A DNA stretch of 64,000 bases. Origin: Flavipsychrobacter sp. GTDB taxonomy: Bacteria > Bacteroidota > Bacteroidia > Chitinophagales > Chitinophagaceae. The notes under the pieces are model-generated. The model was not told where the DNA came from. It worked only from the letters and a program-made list of their open reading frames with translations, and searched no databases. Shown here piece by piece: positions 33,079 to 43,531 of the stretch (its first letter is position 1; every line of letters starts with the position of its first letter). The position numbers and the translations under genes are program-made. The stretch is taken from NCBI GenBank assembly GCA_016787265.1, contig JAEUVF010000006.1, positions 1 to 64,000 on the forward strand. Reading direction: 5' to 3'.

Positions 33079-34637
33079 ATCTACGCTTCCAATACGGAGT
33101 GGATCAACTAACCATTGCCATCGCATTGGGTATTGCAAATGGTAAAATCCAGGGCTACCTGGGACCTGCATCTGTTGAAAAAATCCAGGCCAGTGCCGAC
33201 GCGGTTCATCAAATCGTCCTGGATGGTCGTACTGTTTATGGCGTCAATACCGGTTTTGGTATATTGGCAAATACGTCCATTTCCGAAGAAGACACCCGGA
33301 CGCTTCAATATAAAATCCTGCAAAGTCATAGTGTTGGAGTGGGTAATCCTATCGCCCCGGAAATTGCCAAACTCATGCTGATTACCAAAGTACATGCTTT
33401 GGCGAAAGGGTTTTCCGGGGTGCAGCTGTCCACCCTGGAAAGACTCTGCTGGATGATTGATCAGGATGTTATACCAATTGTTCCTGAAAAAGGTAGTGTA
33501 GGTGCAAGCGGTGACCTGGCTCCTTTATCTCACCTATGTCTTCCTCTGATTGGGTTGGGTGAACTTACAGTGAGGGGTAAACGCCGGGCTACTGCAGAGG
33601 TGTTGATTGAATTCAAACTGCAACCGGTTCAGCTCGGACCAAAAGAAGGACTGGCACTGATTAATGGCACTCAATTTATCCTGGCTCATGCAATTAAAGC
33701 TGTGGAACGATTGCAAAACTGCCTCGATGCCGCCGATATCATCGGAGCGATGAGTCTTGAATCACTGACCGGTACCAAAGCTCCCTTTGAGGCCGCGCTC
33801 CATGAGTTACGACCTTTTGCAGGAAACCAATATGTTGCTCATCGCTTACGATTGTTGTTGAAGGACTCGGCCATTATGGATAGTCATATTGATTGCGGTC
33901 GCGTCCAGGATCCCTATTCCCTTCGCTGTATGCCCCAGGTTCATGGAGCCACCCGGAATGCGTGGCTGCACCTGAAAGAACTCACGGAAATTGAACTGAA
34001 TTCCGTAACAGATAATCCGATCGTATTGGATGCCAACCATACTATCAGTGGTGGTAATTTCCACGGACAACCGCTGGCGCTACCACTGGATTACAATTGT
34101 TTCGCAGCTGCCGAAATCGGCAATATGTCAGATCGAAGATGTTATCTGTTGCTCGAAGGAAAATGGGGGCTGCCAATGTTGCTGATGAACAACGTCGGAC
34201 TCAACAGCGGATTTATGATTCCCCAATACACTACGGCAGCGCTGGTTACGGAAAACAAAACCCTCTGTTTCCCTGCAAGTGCAGATAGTATTCCAACTTC
34301 TCTCGGACAGGAAGATCATGTTAGTATGGGAAGTATCAGTGGGCGTAAACTCAACCAGGTAATCGATAACCTTGAAATAATCCTGGCCATTGAACTCATG
34401 AGCGCCTGCCAGGCTATTGAATTTCGCAGACCTTTGAAAAGCAGCCCGGTGCTTGAATTTGCGCATGATCATGTGCGTGAGTATGTACGTTTCGCATCCG
34501 AAGACCGGATTTTTGCCCGGGATATTGAACGCATAGCAGGACTGATAAGCAATTTTTCTTTCGTAAACGAAGTGCATGGTTTTGCCGAACGGCAGGGTGT
34601 ATCTGTAACACAAGGATACCCCTCTTTCAATATTTAA
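33075..34637 (+). CDS. hutH: histidine ammonia-lyase
   Basis: Converts L-histidine to trans-urocanate and ammonia, the first step of histidine degradation, in the cytoplasm. At 520 residues it is of normal length. The self-formed MIO cofactor comes from Ala144-Ser145-Gly146 in [14 protein letters not shown], and further family motifs are NTGFGILA near residue 58, [11 protein letters not shown] near 190 and TDNPIV near 312. The ATG overlaps the marR stop by four bases, so the two are translationally coupled. Confidence 0.98.
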   Translation: MNLRFQYGVDQLTIAIALGIANGKIQGYLGPASVEKIQASADAVHQIVLDGRTVYGVNTGFGILANTSISEEDTRTLQYKILQSHSVGVGNPIAPEIAKLMLITKVHALAKGFSGVQLSTLERLCWMIDQDVIPIVPEKGSVGASGDLAPLSHLCLPLIGLGELTVRGKRRATAEVLIEFKLQPVQLGPKEGLALINGTQFILAHAIKAVERLQNCLDAADIIGAMSLESLTGTKAPFEAALHELRPFAGNQYVAHRLRLLLKDSAIMDSHIDCGRVQDPYSLRCMPQVHGATRNAWLHLKELTEIELNSVTDNPIVLDANHTISGGNFHGQPLALPLDYNCFAAAEIGNMSDRRCYLLLEGKWGLPMLLMNNVGLNSGFMIPQYTTAALVTENKTLCFPASADSIPTSLGQEDHVSMGSISGRKLNQVIDNLEIILAIELMSACQAIEFRRPLKSSPVLEFAHDHVREYVRFASEDRIFARDIERIAGLISNFSFVNEVHGFAERQGVSVTQGYPSFNI

Positions 34638-34647
34638 AAGTAATGGT

Positions 34648-36309
34648 ATGTCAATAAAACCTCCCAAACGTTGTAAAGGCTGGCTGCAGGAAGCTGCCCT
34701 GATGATGTTACTCAATAACCTTCATCCGGAAGTAGCCGAACGCCCCGAAGACCTGATTGTTTATGGCGGGCGTGGAAAAGCGGCGCGGAACCAGGAATCA
34801 CTGGACCTTATTATTAAAGCCCTGGAACAACTGGAAAACGATGAATCCCTCTTAATTCAGAGTGGCAAGCCCGTTGCCATTCTGCAAACTCATGAAGATG
34901 CTCCCAGGGTACTCATCTCCAACTCCCAATTGGTACCCCAATGGGCCACCTGGGAACATTTTGATGAACTTGAAAAAAAGGGACTCATGATGTATGGCCA
35001 GATGACTGCCGGATCCTGGATTTATATCGGCTCCCAGGGTATCGTACAGGGAACTTATGAAACCTATGCCGCTGTGGCTTCCAAACATTTTGGAGGTAGT
35101 TTGAAAGGAACGCTGAATGTTACCGCCGGATTGGGCGGTATGGGAGGTGCACAACCGCTCGCTATCACCATGAATGATGGAGTGGCTTTGATTGCAGAGG
35201 TGGAAGAATGGCGGATTGATAAGCGCCTGGAGACCCGCTATCTCGATATAAAAATAAAAAACCTGGATACCGCCATCGATCGGGCTCTCGAAGCAAAGGC
35301 AAAAGGAGAAGCACTTTCCATTGGTGTTCATGCCAACGCCGTTCATCTGCTTGCCAGGTTACTTGAACGTAATGTTGTTCCGGATACGCTCACTGATCAA
35401 ACCTCAGCACATGATCCCCTGATAGGTTATGTTCCACATACTATTTCATTGGCAGAAGCCAATCTGCTTCGGAAAACTAACCCTGATGCCTACCTGAAAT
35501 TAACCTATGCCAGCATGCACCTGCATGTGGCTCATATGCTGGATTTACAAAAACGGGGTGCCATCACCTTCGACTATGGCAATAATATCCGTGCCCGGGC
35601 AAAAGAACATGGGTTGGAAAATGCATTTGATTTCCCTGGATTTGTTCCCGCTTATATCAGGCCACTTTTTTGTGAAGGAAAAGGACCTTTCCGATGGGCT
35701 GCACTGAGTGGTGATCCTGCTGATATTACTGTAACTGACCAGGTGATAGCAGAAATGTTCCCGGAAAACGAATCACTACAGCGCTGGCTGAAACTGGCTA
35801 AAGAGCGAATCGCTTTTCAGGGACTTCCGGCACGTATCTGCTGGTTGGGACAAGGAGAAAGGGAGCGAGCCGGACTTGCCTTCAATGAATTAGTTCGAAC
35901 CGGAAAAGTAAAAGCCCCGATAGTAATTGGTCGCGACCATCTGGATACCGGATCAGTAGCAAGCCCGAATCGTGAAACCGAAGCCATGCTGGATGGATCC
36001 GATGCGGTCGCCGACTGGCCAGTTTTGAATGCGTTACTCAATACCGCTGGTGGAGCTTCCTGGGTAAGCCTGCACCATGGTGGCGGAGTTGGTATGGGGT
36101 ACAGTATTCATGCAGGGATGGTTATCGTTGCGGATGGAACTGAAGCCGCTGACCGAAGACTGGCTCGCGTACTCCGAAATGATCCGGGAATCGGCGTTAT
36201 CCGTCATGCCGATGCTGGCTATGATATTGCGAAAGATGTGGCCAGAAAGCACCGGCTCGACCTGAAAGAAAAGCTTGCTATCTTCACGACTTCCAAATCC
36301 CCGAAATGA
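34648..36309 (+). CDS. hutU: urocanate hydratase
   Basis: Adds water to urocanate to give imidazolonepropionate, using tightly bound NAD+. The 553 residues match the family. The NAD-binding segment [13 protein letters not shown] lies near residue 170, and the conserved Cys region [17 protein letters not shown] near 395. It follows hutH after 10 bp, and its stop overlaps the ATG of the Mur-ligase-like gene by four bases (ATGA). Confidence 0.98.
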   Translation: MSIKPPKRCKGWLQEAALMMLLNNLHPEVAERPEDLIVYGGRGKAARNQESLDLIIKALEQLENDESLLIQSGKPVAILQTHEDAPRVLISNSQLVPQWATWEHFDELEKKGLMMYGQMTAGSWIYIGSQGIVQGTYETYAAVASKHFGGSLKGTLNVTAGLGGMGGAQPLAITMNDGVALIAEVEEWRIDKRLETRYLDIKIKNLDTAIDRALEAKAKGEALSIGVHANAVHLLARLLERNVVPDTLTDQTSAHDPLIGYVPHTISLAEANLLRKTNPDAYLKLTYASMHLHVAHMLDLQKRGAITFDYGNNIRARAKEHGLENAFDFPGFVPAYIRPLFCEGKGPFRWAALSGDPADITVTDQVIAEMFPENESLQRWLKLAKERIAFQGLPARICWLGQGERERAGLAFNELVRTGKVKAPIVIGRDHLDTGSVASPNRETEAMLDGSDAVADWPVLNALLNTAGGASWVSLHHGGGVGMGYSIHAGMVIVADGTEAADRRLARVLRNDPGIGVIRHADAGYDIAKDVARKHRLDLKEKLAIFTTSKSPK

Positions 36310-37682
36310 TTCAGACCATCAACGATTTTCAACGTGTATTTTTTATTGGTATCGCCGGCACCGGCATGAGTGCCATTGCACAATACTTAAATGGAATAGG
36401 TAAAGAAGTGGCGGGTTCCGACCGGTATTTCAAACCGGGTGAAGAAAATGAAACCCGCACCCGTCTTCATGCCGAAGGCATTCTCTGCTTTGAACAGGAT
36501 GGATCCGGAATTCTTCCAACTACTGACCTGGTGGTTGTGTCAACTGCTGTAGAAGACACAGTAACTGAAGTTATCAAAGCGAAATCGCTTGATATTCCGA
36601 TAATCCGTCGAAGTGAATTGCTTGCACTGATTGCCAAAAGCAAAAAGACGATAGCGGTAGGTGGTACTTCCGGAAAGTCGACTACCAGTGCCATGCTCTT
36701 TGATATTCTGCAATATGCCGGTCTGGAACCCAGTATTATCAGTGGGGCAGGGCTGGTAAGTATAATCCGGGAAGGCAAGATTGGTAATGCTAAGGTGGGC
36801 AAAGGTGATTGGCTGGTGATCGAAGCCGATGAAAGCGATGGATCCATTGTACAATATTATCCTTCCATTGGGCTGTTGCTGAATGTGGATAAGGATCATA
36901 AAGAGATCGACACCTTGCTGGATATTTTTGCTACGTTTAAACGTAACAGTGAGTTGTTTGTAGTGAACCAGTCGCACCCGCTGGCTGCACCTTTATCCCA
37001 GGATATCAGCCTTGATTTCAGTTGGGATGCGGATCGGCCTGCAGGTTTTATGGCCCGTGAATTTAAACAGGACGGACTCAGTATCTCTTTCACCATTAAC
37101 AATACTCCCTTCCAGTTAAAATTGGTTGGTAAACACAATATGGAAAATGCGCTGGCCGCAACTACAGTGGCCGCACATATCGGAGTAGATCTGACAAAAG
37201 CAGCAGAAGCACTGGAACAATATGAAGGAATTTATCGCAGAAACCAGGTAATAGGGCATAAAGAGGGAATCTGGTTGATGGATGATTATGCGCATAATCC
37301 GGCTAAGTGTGCGGCCAGTATCAGATCCTGTCAACCTATTGCAGATAAAGTAGTCGCCTGGTTTCAGCCACATGGTTATGGTCCCACCCGATTTCTGCGT
37401 GCTGATTTTGTAAAGGAAATTGCTGAGGCATTACGCCCGCAGGATGAGATCTGGATGAGTGAAATTTTTTATGCAGGTGGTACTGCAACCAAAGATATTT
37501 CCGCCAATGATCTGATCAATGATATCCGGCAGCTTGGAAAGTCGGCCTATTTTGTGGAAGACAGGAATGATTTTGTACAAACAGTACGGTCACACCTAAC
37601 CGAAAATACAGTAGTTCTGCTGATGGGCGCGCGTGATCCCAGTCTCGAATATTTTGCACTGCAGGTGTGGAAGGAGTTATAA
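36306..37682 (+). CDS. MurC/Mpl-like Mur ligase family protein inside the hut operon
   Basis: A 458-residue, three-domain Mur ligase homologue. The N-terminal Rossmann-like domain has [16 protein letters not shown] (MurC-like). The ATP-binding P-loop is GGTSGKST (residues 119-126), with Ser where MurC and Mpl have His. The central segment EADESDGS is kept, while the MurC DH(L/M)D motif appears as DKDHKEID. The C-terminal domain has [19 protein letters not shown] and YAGGT in place of the MurC DDYGHHP, FQPHRYTR and YAGE. This drift suggests a changed substrate. It lies between hutU (ATGA overlap) and hutI (1-bp gap), so it is made with histidine-degrading enzymes. A simple cell-wall MurC or Mpl role is possible but fits the context poorly. 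Confidence 0.8.
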   Translation: MIQTINDFQRVFFIGIAGTGMSAIAQYLNGIGKEVAGSDRYFKPGEENETRTRLHAEGILCFEQDGSGILPTTDLVVVSTAVEDTVTEVIKAKSLDIPIIRRSELLALIAKSKKTIAVGGTSGKSTTSAMLFDILQYAGLEPSIISGAGLVSIIREGKIGNAKVGKGDWLVIEADESDGSIVQYYPSIGLLLNVDKDHKEIDTLLDIFATFKRNSELFVVNQSHPLAAPLSQDISLDFSWDADRPAGFMAREFKQDGLSISFTINNTPFQLKLVGKHNMENALAATTVAAHIGVDLTKAAEALEQYEGIYRRNQVIGHKEGIWLMDDYAHNPAKCAASIRSCQPIADKVVAWFQPHGYGPTRFLRADFVKEIAEALRPQDEIWMSEIFYAGGTATKDISANDLINDIRQLGKSAYFVEDRNDFVQTVRSHLTENTVVLLMGARDPSLEYFALQVWKEL

Positions 37683-37683
37683 G

Positions 37684-38919
37684 ATGCGAATACTATTTCG
37701 GCATATAAAGGCATTAGTTGGAATAGGCCAACCGGGCGCACCACTTCGTGGAGCGGATCTGGCCATGCTTCCACTCCTGGAAAACGCCTGGTTGCTTATG
37801 GAAGGTGAGCGTATTCACAGTTATGGAAGAGAAGGTGAAAATGCCCATCCGGCAGCAGACCGGGTAATTAATTGTTCGGGAAGGTTTATGCTTCCATCTT
37901 TTTGTGATTCTCATACACACCTGGTGTTTGCCGGCAGTCGGGAAGGTGAATTTGTTGATAAAATAAAGGGGAAAAACTATGCTGAGATAGCAGCAAAAGG
38001 TGGCGGAATTCATGCGTCCGCTGGCAAGTTGGCAGCCATGCCGGAAGATCAGCTATTTCGGGAGTCCATGATAAAACTGGATAAAATCGCTGTTGCCGGA
38101 ACAGGAGCAGTTGAAATTAAAAGCGGTTATGGGTTAACGGTAGATGCGGAATTGAAAATGCTTCGGGTGATCAAACAACTTAAAGTTCATCATCGCCTGC
38201 CAATAAAAGCAACTTTTCTTGGCGCTCATGCAATACCACCTGAATTCAAAGCTGATCGGGAGGGCTATATCCGGTTACTCATCAATGAAATGTTGCCCCG
38301 GATACATGATGAAAAACTGGCAGACTATATTGATGTTTTCTGTGAGAAGGGATTTTTCACACCGGAAGAAACCATCCGGATTTGCGAAGCAGGTAAAAAC
38401 ATCGGACTTATTCCCAGGATACATGCCAATCAGTTAAGCGTTTCCGGAGGCGTACAGGCAGGCATCCGTGTAGGAGCCTTATCAGTGGATCATCTGGAAT
38501 CAATGGATGAAGAAGCGATAACAGCTTTGGCTGCTTCTCCAACAATTGGTACCCTTTTGCCTGGTGCTGCCTATTTTCTCCGGATGACCTATCCACCGGC
38601 CCGTGACTTGTTGAATGCAGGAGCAGCTATCGCCCTTGCTTCTGATTTTAATCCGGGTTCTTCTCCTTCTTTTAATATGCAGCAGGTTTTTTCAATGGCT
38701 TGTATCCAGCTTCGTCTGTTGCCTGAAGAAGCGTTGCAGGCTGCCACGATAAACGGAGCATTTGCCATGCAATTGGAAAAGGAAGCTGGCTCTATTTACC
38801 CGGGAAAATGGGCGAATCTGCTACTTACCCGAACAATCCCTTCCCTTGCTTATTTGCCCTATGCTTTTGGTGAATCCTGCATCGAACAGGTTTATCTGAA
38901 AGGCAGCCAGGTAAAATAA
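37684..38919 (+). CDS. hutI: imidazolonepropionase
   Basis: A metal-dependent amidohydrolase that opens the imidazolone ring to give N-formimidoyl-L-glutamate, the third step of the pathway. The start MRILFRHIKAL, one base after the preceding stop, gives 411 residues. The metal site includes DSHTHLVFAGSREGEF near residue 75, the AHAIPPEF region near 180, the RIHANQL His, and SDFNPGS near 320. A longer upstream start would lie inside the Mur-ligase-like gene and is unlikely. Confidence 0.97.
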   Translation: MRILFRHIKALVGIGQPGAPLRGADLAMLPLLENAWLLMEGERIHSYGREGENAHPAADRVINCSGRFMLPSFCDSHTHLVFAGSREGEFVDKIKGKNYAEIAAKGGGIHASAGKLAAMPEDQLFRESMIKLDKIAVAGTGAVEIKSGYGLTVDAELKMLRVIKQLKVHHRLPIKATFLGAHAIPPEFKADREGYIRLLINEMLPRIHDEKLADYIDVFCEKGFFTPEETIRICEAGKNIGLIPRIHANQLSVSGGVQAGIRVGALSVDHLESMDEEAITALAASPTIGTLLPGAAYFLRMTYPPARDLLNAGAAIALASDFNPGSSPSFNMQQVFSMACIQLRLLPEEALQAATINGAFAMQLEKEAGSIYPGKWANLLLTRTIPSLAYLPYAFGESCIEQVYLKGSQVK

Positions 38920-38946
38920 TACCACCACCATTCTGTATATTACAAT

Positions 38947-40179
38947 ATGGAATCCATTCAATCCGAATTTTTATTGATCATTTTGTGTTGTGTGGTTGTG
39001 GTATCTTACCTTTTTTCTATAGGTAGCCGCTATATAAGAGTGCCATCTGTACTTTTATTACTATTGGCGGGTATGGGTATCCGACTGATTGCAGAGGCCT
39101 ATGAATATGAACTAAACGTACCTCTGCTGGTGGTGGAATCTTTAGGAGTGGTGGGACTTATCATGATCGTACTCGAAGCCGGACTGGATCTGGAACTTAA
39201 ATCCTCCCGAATCAAACTAATTCGCGATTCGTTTCTTTCCGCTTTGATAATACTACTGTTATCTACTTCTCTTATAAGTTATATATTATACGAATACCTG
39301 CAACAACCGCTGCTGAACTGTATCGTTTATGCAATACCGTTATCAATTATCAGCAGCTCCATTGTTTTACCCAGCCTGCATGCCCTGACAGAAGAAAAAA
39401 AGGATTTCCTGGTTTATGAAGCCTCCTTTTCGGATATCCTGGGTATCATGTTGTTCAACTATTTCGCTTCTCCGGAGATCTTTTCCCTGAAATCAATTGG
39501 TGTTTTCTCTGGGAACCTGCTGCTGAGTATTCTCTTATCCGGACTGGTATCCATCCTGCTTTTGTTCATTATGACCCGTACCAAACTGTCCATAAAATTT
39601 TTCCTGGTCTTCTCCCTTTTGGTATTGATCTACGCGGGGGGTAAAATGTTGCACCTGCCTTCGCTGATTATTATCCTGGCTTTTGGTCTCATGATCAACA
39701 ACTGGCACCTGTTCAAATCGGTGCCCTGGATTCAGCAACAGTTTCCACAGGAACAGGTGAACAGTTTAAACCAGTTGCTTCATTCCATTACGGCAGAGTC
39801 CTCTTTTTTGATACGTACTTTCTTTTTTATCCTGTTTGGTTTTTCCATCGACTTCAATATGATGCTGCAGAACGAAGTAATGCAGGTAGGAGGGGTAATC
39901 GTTCTCAGTCTCTTTGCCGTCCGCTTCCTGTATTTCCGCTTTTTTCTCAAGACCAATGTATTCCCGGAAGTTTTTTTCATTCCCCGCGGACTCATAACAA
40001 TTGTATTATTTTATAAGATTCCCCAGGAGATGAAACTTGCCAATTTCAATGAAGGGATACTTTTTTTTATCATTCTTGTAACAGGAGCGATTATGACACT
40101 GGGTATGCTGTTTTATAAGAAAAAACCATCAGAACTGGTGGAAGAACCGGCTTTTTCAGATCGAACTGACATTTTTTAA
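38947..40179 (+). CDS. cation/proton antiporter (CPA family)
   Basis: A 410-residue inner membrane protein with about twelve to thirteen helices and the Na+/H+ exchanger domain. The usual ion-binding ND or DD motif region appears as EASFSDILGIMLFNYF, with Ser-Asp rather than Asn-Asp. The C-terminal tail (last 25 residues) is short, polar and lacks a TrkA domain. It sits between hutI and hutG (27 and 12 bp gaps) on the same strand, so it is cotranscribed. It may balance pH or cations during ammonia release or energise histidine uptake; both are guesses. Confidence 0.85.
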   Translation: MESIQSEFLLIILCCVVVVSYLFSIGSRYIRVPSVLLLLLAGMGIRLIAEAYEYELNVPLLVVESLGVVGLIMIVLEAGLDLELKSSRIKLIRDSFLSALIILLLSTSLISYILYEYLQQPLLNCIVYAIPLSIISSSIVLPSLHALTEEKKDFLVYEASFSDILGIMLFNYFASPEIFSLKSIGVFSGNLLLSILLSGLVSILLLFIMTRTKLSIKFFLVFSLLVLIYAGGKMLHLPSLIIILAFGLMINNWHLFKSVPWIQQQFPQEQVNSLNQLLHSITAESSFLIRTFFFILFGFSIDFNMMLQNEVMQVGGVIVLSLFAVRFLYFRFFLKTNVFPEVFFIPRGLITIVLFYKIPQEMKLANFNEGILFFIILVTGAIMTLGMLFYKKKPSELVEEPAFSDRTDIF

Positions 40180-40191
40180 CCATGCTGCCAT

Positions 40192-41253
40192 ATGAATCAT
40201 TTTAAATTCTATAACAAGGAAGATATACTTTATCTCACCCGCCTCCGAAGATTTGAGACCAAACTGGGAGAATGTTTACAGGTGTTAACTCATCCCGATC
40301 AATTTGAAGAGAAATTGCACAAATGCCAGGCGAAGTATATCCTGTTTGGCATACCGGAAGATATCGGTGTAAAAGCCAATTACGGGAAAGGAGGTGCGGA
40401 TTCCGCCTGGCTTCCTTTTCTCAGCAGCCTGCTGAACATGCAGAGCAATGATTTTCTTTCAGGAGAAGAAATTCTTTTATTGGGTCATTTTGATTTTGGT
40501 GATCTCCAATACCTGATCGAAAATCATGCACGTTCTGAAGAAGAAAAAATTGAAGCCTACCGGCATGCGGTTAACCAAATTGATGAAGAGGTTGAACAGC
40601 TTGCCAAACAGATAACCACAGCAGGAAAAATTCCAATTGCAATAGGTGGAGGGCATAACAATGCTTACCCACTTATAAAAGGTACGTCCAAAGGATTACT
40701 GAAAGCTGGCAACCTGCCACTTGCTCAGATCAATGTCATCAATCTGGATGCGCATACTGACTTCCGACCTGCTGAAGGCCGCCATTCCGGAAATGGTTTT
40801 CGCTATGCTGAAGAAGATGGTTACCTGCAGAAATACTGTGTAATTGGTGTAAAGGAAGCCTATATACAACAAAATGTATGGCTGGATTTTGTCAACAATC
40901 CATTTCTTGATCTGATTAGTTACGAAGATATTTTTCTCCAGGAAAAAAGAAATTTTCTTCAGGCGGTTGCACATGCTACCAATTTTCTGGATGAAAATTA
41001 TTGTGGTATTGAACTTGATCTGGATGTAATTGAGGAAACACTTTCAAGTGCCTGTTCTGCCTCCGGCATTACTGTATTGCAGGCAAGAAAATACATTCAG
41101 TTTACGGCCCAGGATCTCAAGCCGGCCTATCTTCATATTTGTGAAGGAGCCGCCCAATTAAGTGATGGCCGAAAAAATGATACAATAGGTCAGTTAATCG
41201 CCTACCTGGTATCGGATTTTATAAAAGCGAGGTCGGATCTTAAATCAATTTAA
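40192..41253 (+). CDS. hutG: formimidoylglutamase (arginase family)
   Basis: Hydrolyses N-formimidoyl-L-glutamate to glutamate and formamide, the last step of this hut route. The 353 residues carry the arginase-family manganese motifs: GGGHNN near residue 153, NLDAHTDFRP near 185, and ELDLDVIEE near 278, where the family often has SxDxDxxxP. The length is a little above the 310-320 residues usual for HutG, through extra N-terminal sequence. It ends the hut operon and its stop overlaps the end of the convergent patatin gene by four bases. Confidence 0.92.
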   Translation: MNHFKFYNKEDILYLTRLRRFETKLGECLQVLTHPDQFEEKLHKCQAKYILFGIPEDIGVKANYGKGGADSAWLPFLSSLLNMQSNDFLSGEEILLLGHFDFGDLQYLIENHARSEEEKIEAYRHAVNQIDEEVEQLAKQITTAGKIPIAIGGGHNNAYPLIKGTSKGLLKAGNLPLAQINVINLDAHTDFRPAEGRHSGNGFRYAEEDGYLQKYCVIGVKEAYIQQNVWLDFVNNPFLDLISYEDIFLQEKRNFLQAVAHATNFLDENYCGIELDLDVIEETLSSACSASGITVLQARKYIQFTAQDLKPAYLHICEGAAQLSDGRKNDTIGQLIAYLVSDFIKARSDLKSI

Positions 41254-43520
41254 AACATTTGCCGGGAGAATCGGAAACCGAGGTTTACATAATTGCGAAT
41301 AAATCGCGCCTGATCGCCATACATCAGGCTAAATTCAAGCGGACCGATCGGTGAATCAATACCTAACGTAAAAGCATAACCGCTTAACAACCGGTTTGTT
41401 TGTGCCTCAATTGGTTGTTTCAGAAAACTGGTGTACATCAGGTTAAAGGTTAGTCCCGTGTATACAGCGCCCGTTATCTGGTAACGCCAGTTGACAGCTC
41501 CTTTAATTAAACTGTTGGTGGTTAGGGCAGCGTCCTGAATACCTGCAAAGCTTACCTGGTTGCGCATAATGGGTTGCATCCCACCCACCAGAAAGTCGTG
41601 GAATAAGAACTGGGATGCATTAAAATTACCTGCCGCTTCTCCCCGCAGTGTTAAATAAGATCGTTTCCGGATCGGAATTACTTTCTGAATCTGGAACCGA
41701 ACTCGGGCAAAACTTCCAAAGGACAAGCCAAGTGAATCGGTATTTAAGATGGGGTCGCCTGCCACATAGAAGATGGCATTGGGTTGTTGGGCAAAAATGA
41801 TGGAAGGCTCCAAAAGGGTATATGTTCCTCTTCTTGGAAGAAAGAGTCGGTCGTGAGAATTATATTCATACCGGAGATAGCCCTGCAGATATTGAATTCT
41901 TCCTTTAACCGTTTGAAGCGCCTCTGTGAGTGGTTTAAACGAGGCCCTTTCCCAATGAATTCCCATTGCGTATAGCTGCCTTCTTTTATAAGCCAGTTGA
42001 AGTCTTGTATCTACCGATGTACTCAATTCTCTTCCAAGACCGGTTGATTTGTAATTATTATAGGTGGGAAATTCCTGGCGTTCAAAATTATACTCCGACA
42101 CCCAGGCTAATGGCAGTTTCGGAGTGCCAAAGACCTGGCTGTGTTCTGCCCGGAACCGAAAATTTTCTGAAATGGCGGCTGCGATGGATGTTCTGCTTTG
42201 TTTGCCCAAATAATCTCGGAAACTCAGGTTCACAATCAGGCTCATATTACTTAGGGAATTGAAATGAACGGCAAGTTTCGCGGTAACCGGCGCATTTTCT
42301 TCCGCTATCAGGTGCATATCCGCCACACCTTCTTCTCCTTCAACTGGTTCCAGCTGGTAATACAGGCGATTGAAGTAACGGGTTCCATATGCTTGCCGGA
42401 TAGCATCTTCCATTTCTTTCACTGTATAAGCCAATCCTTCCTTCAATCCCAACATCCTTCGTAAAAAAGGTTTGGTAATATAACGGAGACTGTCACTGAT
42501 TATATGACGGATGGTCACTTTTTCACGTACCAGGGGAAATTCCACTTTTGCAGGCGGACCATAAATCGCATTCAGACTGTCAGCCAGTTTTTTAAAATAG
42601 GGATAATGCAAATCACCCATTCGTAATCCAATTGCCAGAATACTATCGCTGGAATTAAAGCTGCCTGCTGTAAATTCCGAAACAGGATGTTCAATAAAAT
42701 AATCGGTCAACGCCACTTCCTGTTTACTCAGATTTGCTTCCTTAAAGAATGCGATCTGCATCAGGATCTGAACGGGTGATGTTATTTTTTCCGCAGATAG
42801 CAACCCACTGCTAACGCTGCTTCCAATTACGATTTCGGCACCCATATTCCGAACATCACTTACCGGGAAATTACGGATCAGCCCGCCGTCAACCAGTTTT
42901 TTGCCGCCAACCTCCACAGCTGTAAATACAGAGGGAATTGCCATGCTGGAACGAACCGCAGATATCAGATCACCACGGTCTAGTACAACCGCATCTCCTG
43001 TTTCAAGATCTGTTGCAATACATTTGAAAGGCCGCTTGAATTGGTTAAAATCTCTTATTCCATAAACAGGATTATATAGTTCATTAAACTTGAGCCAGAG
43101 TTCTTCCGCTTCGAGTACCCCGGATGGAATCCGGAATTTGCCATTTTCCATCGGTAACTCCAGGGCATACCTGCCATATTCGTTTTTCTCTTCCATGATA
43201 AAAGCCTGTAGAGAAGATCGGTTGCTTAGCAACACATTCCAGTTCATGTTGCGCGCAATTTGTAATATGGAATCCCCCGTGTAACCGATGGCATATAAAC
43301 TTCCCACAATGGCTCCCATAGAAGTGCCGGTTACATAATCAATTTGAAGTCCGGCTGAATCAATCGCCTTGAGAATGCCTATATGCGCCAGTCCTTTTGC
43401 ACCACCACCACTTAAAGTAAGCCCGATTTTTGGCCGTTGCTTTGTGGTTTGCCCCTGCAGGTTGAAATAAGGGATAATTAAAATCAGATGGATAATCAGT
43501 AAGATCCGCCATGGTTTCAT
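41250..43520 (-). CDS. patatin-like phospholipase with outer membrane barrel
   Basis: A 756-residue protein with a signal peptide (1-24), a patatin domain (about 30-320) and a POTRA-like plus BamA/Omp85-type barrel (about 330-756) ending in Phe. The patatin oxyanion loop is GGGAKG (38-43), the nucleophile is Ser67 in GTSMG, and the catalytic Asp lies in DGGLIRNFPV near 210. This resembles PlpD-type autotransported phospholipases, in which the barrel carries the lipase to the outside. The catalytic Ser-Asp dyad appears intact. It lies 11 bp after the ABC-F gene on the same strand, so is probably cotranscribed with it. Confidence 0.9.
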   Translation of the reverse strand: MKPWRILLIIHLILIIPYFNLQGQTTKQRPKIGLTLSGGGAKGLAHIGILKAIDSAGLQIDYVTGTSMGAIVGSLYAIGYTGDSILQIARNMNWNVLLSNRSSLQAFIMEEKNEYGRYALELPMENGKFRIPSGVLEAEELWLKFNELYNPVYGIRDFNQFKRPFKCIATDLETGDAVVLDRGDLISAVRSSMAIPSVFTAVEVGGKKLVDGGLIRNFPVSDVRNMGAEIVIGSSVSSGLLSAEKITSPVQILMQIAFFKEANLSKQEVALTDYFIEHPVSEFTAGSFNSSDSILAIGLRMGDLHYPYFKKLADSLNAIYGPPAKVEFPLVREKVTIRHIISDSLRYITKPFLRRMLGLKEGLAYTVKEMEDAIRQAYGTRYFNRLYYQLEPVEGEEGVADMHLIAEENAPVTAKLAVHFNSLSNMSLIVNLSFRDYLGKQSRTSIAAAISENFRFRAEHSQVFGTPKLPLAWVSEYNFERQEFPTYNNYKSTGLGRELSTSVDTRLQLAYKRRQLYAMGIHWERASFKPLTEALQTVKGRIQYLQGYLRYEYNSHDRLFLPRRGTYTLLEPSIIFAQQPNAIFYVAGDPILNTDSLGLSFGSFARVRFQIQKVIPIRKRSYLTLRGEAAGNFNASQFLFHDFLVGGMQPIMRNQVSFAGIQDAALTTNSLIKGAVNWRYQITGAVYTGLTFNLMYTSFLKQPIEAQTNRLLSGYAFTLGIDSPIGPLEFSLMYGDQARFIRNYVNLGFRFSRQMF

Positions 43521-43531
43521 AAACCCTGAAG

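Noticed and set aside
34128..34715. Antisense open frame of 195 codons across the hutH-hutU junction
   Set aside because: It lies opposite two strongly conserved enzymes whose codon structure explains it, and its translation has no recognisable domain.
34852..35346. Antisense open frame of 164 codons inside hutU
   Set aside because: It overlaps the NAD-binding region of urocanate hydratase and has no features of its own.
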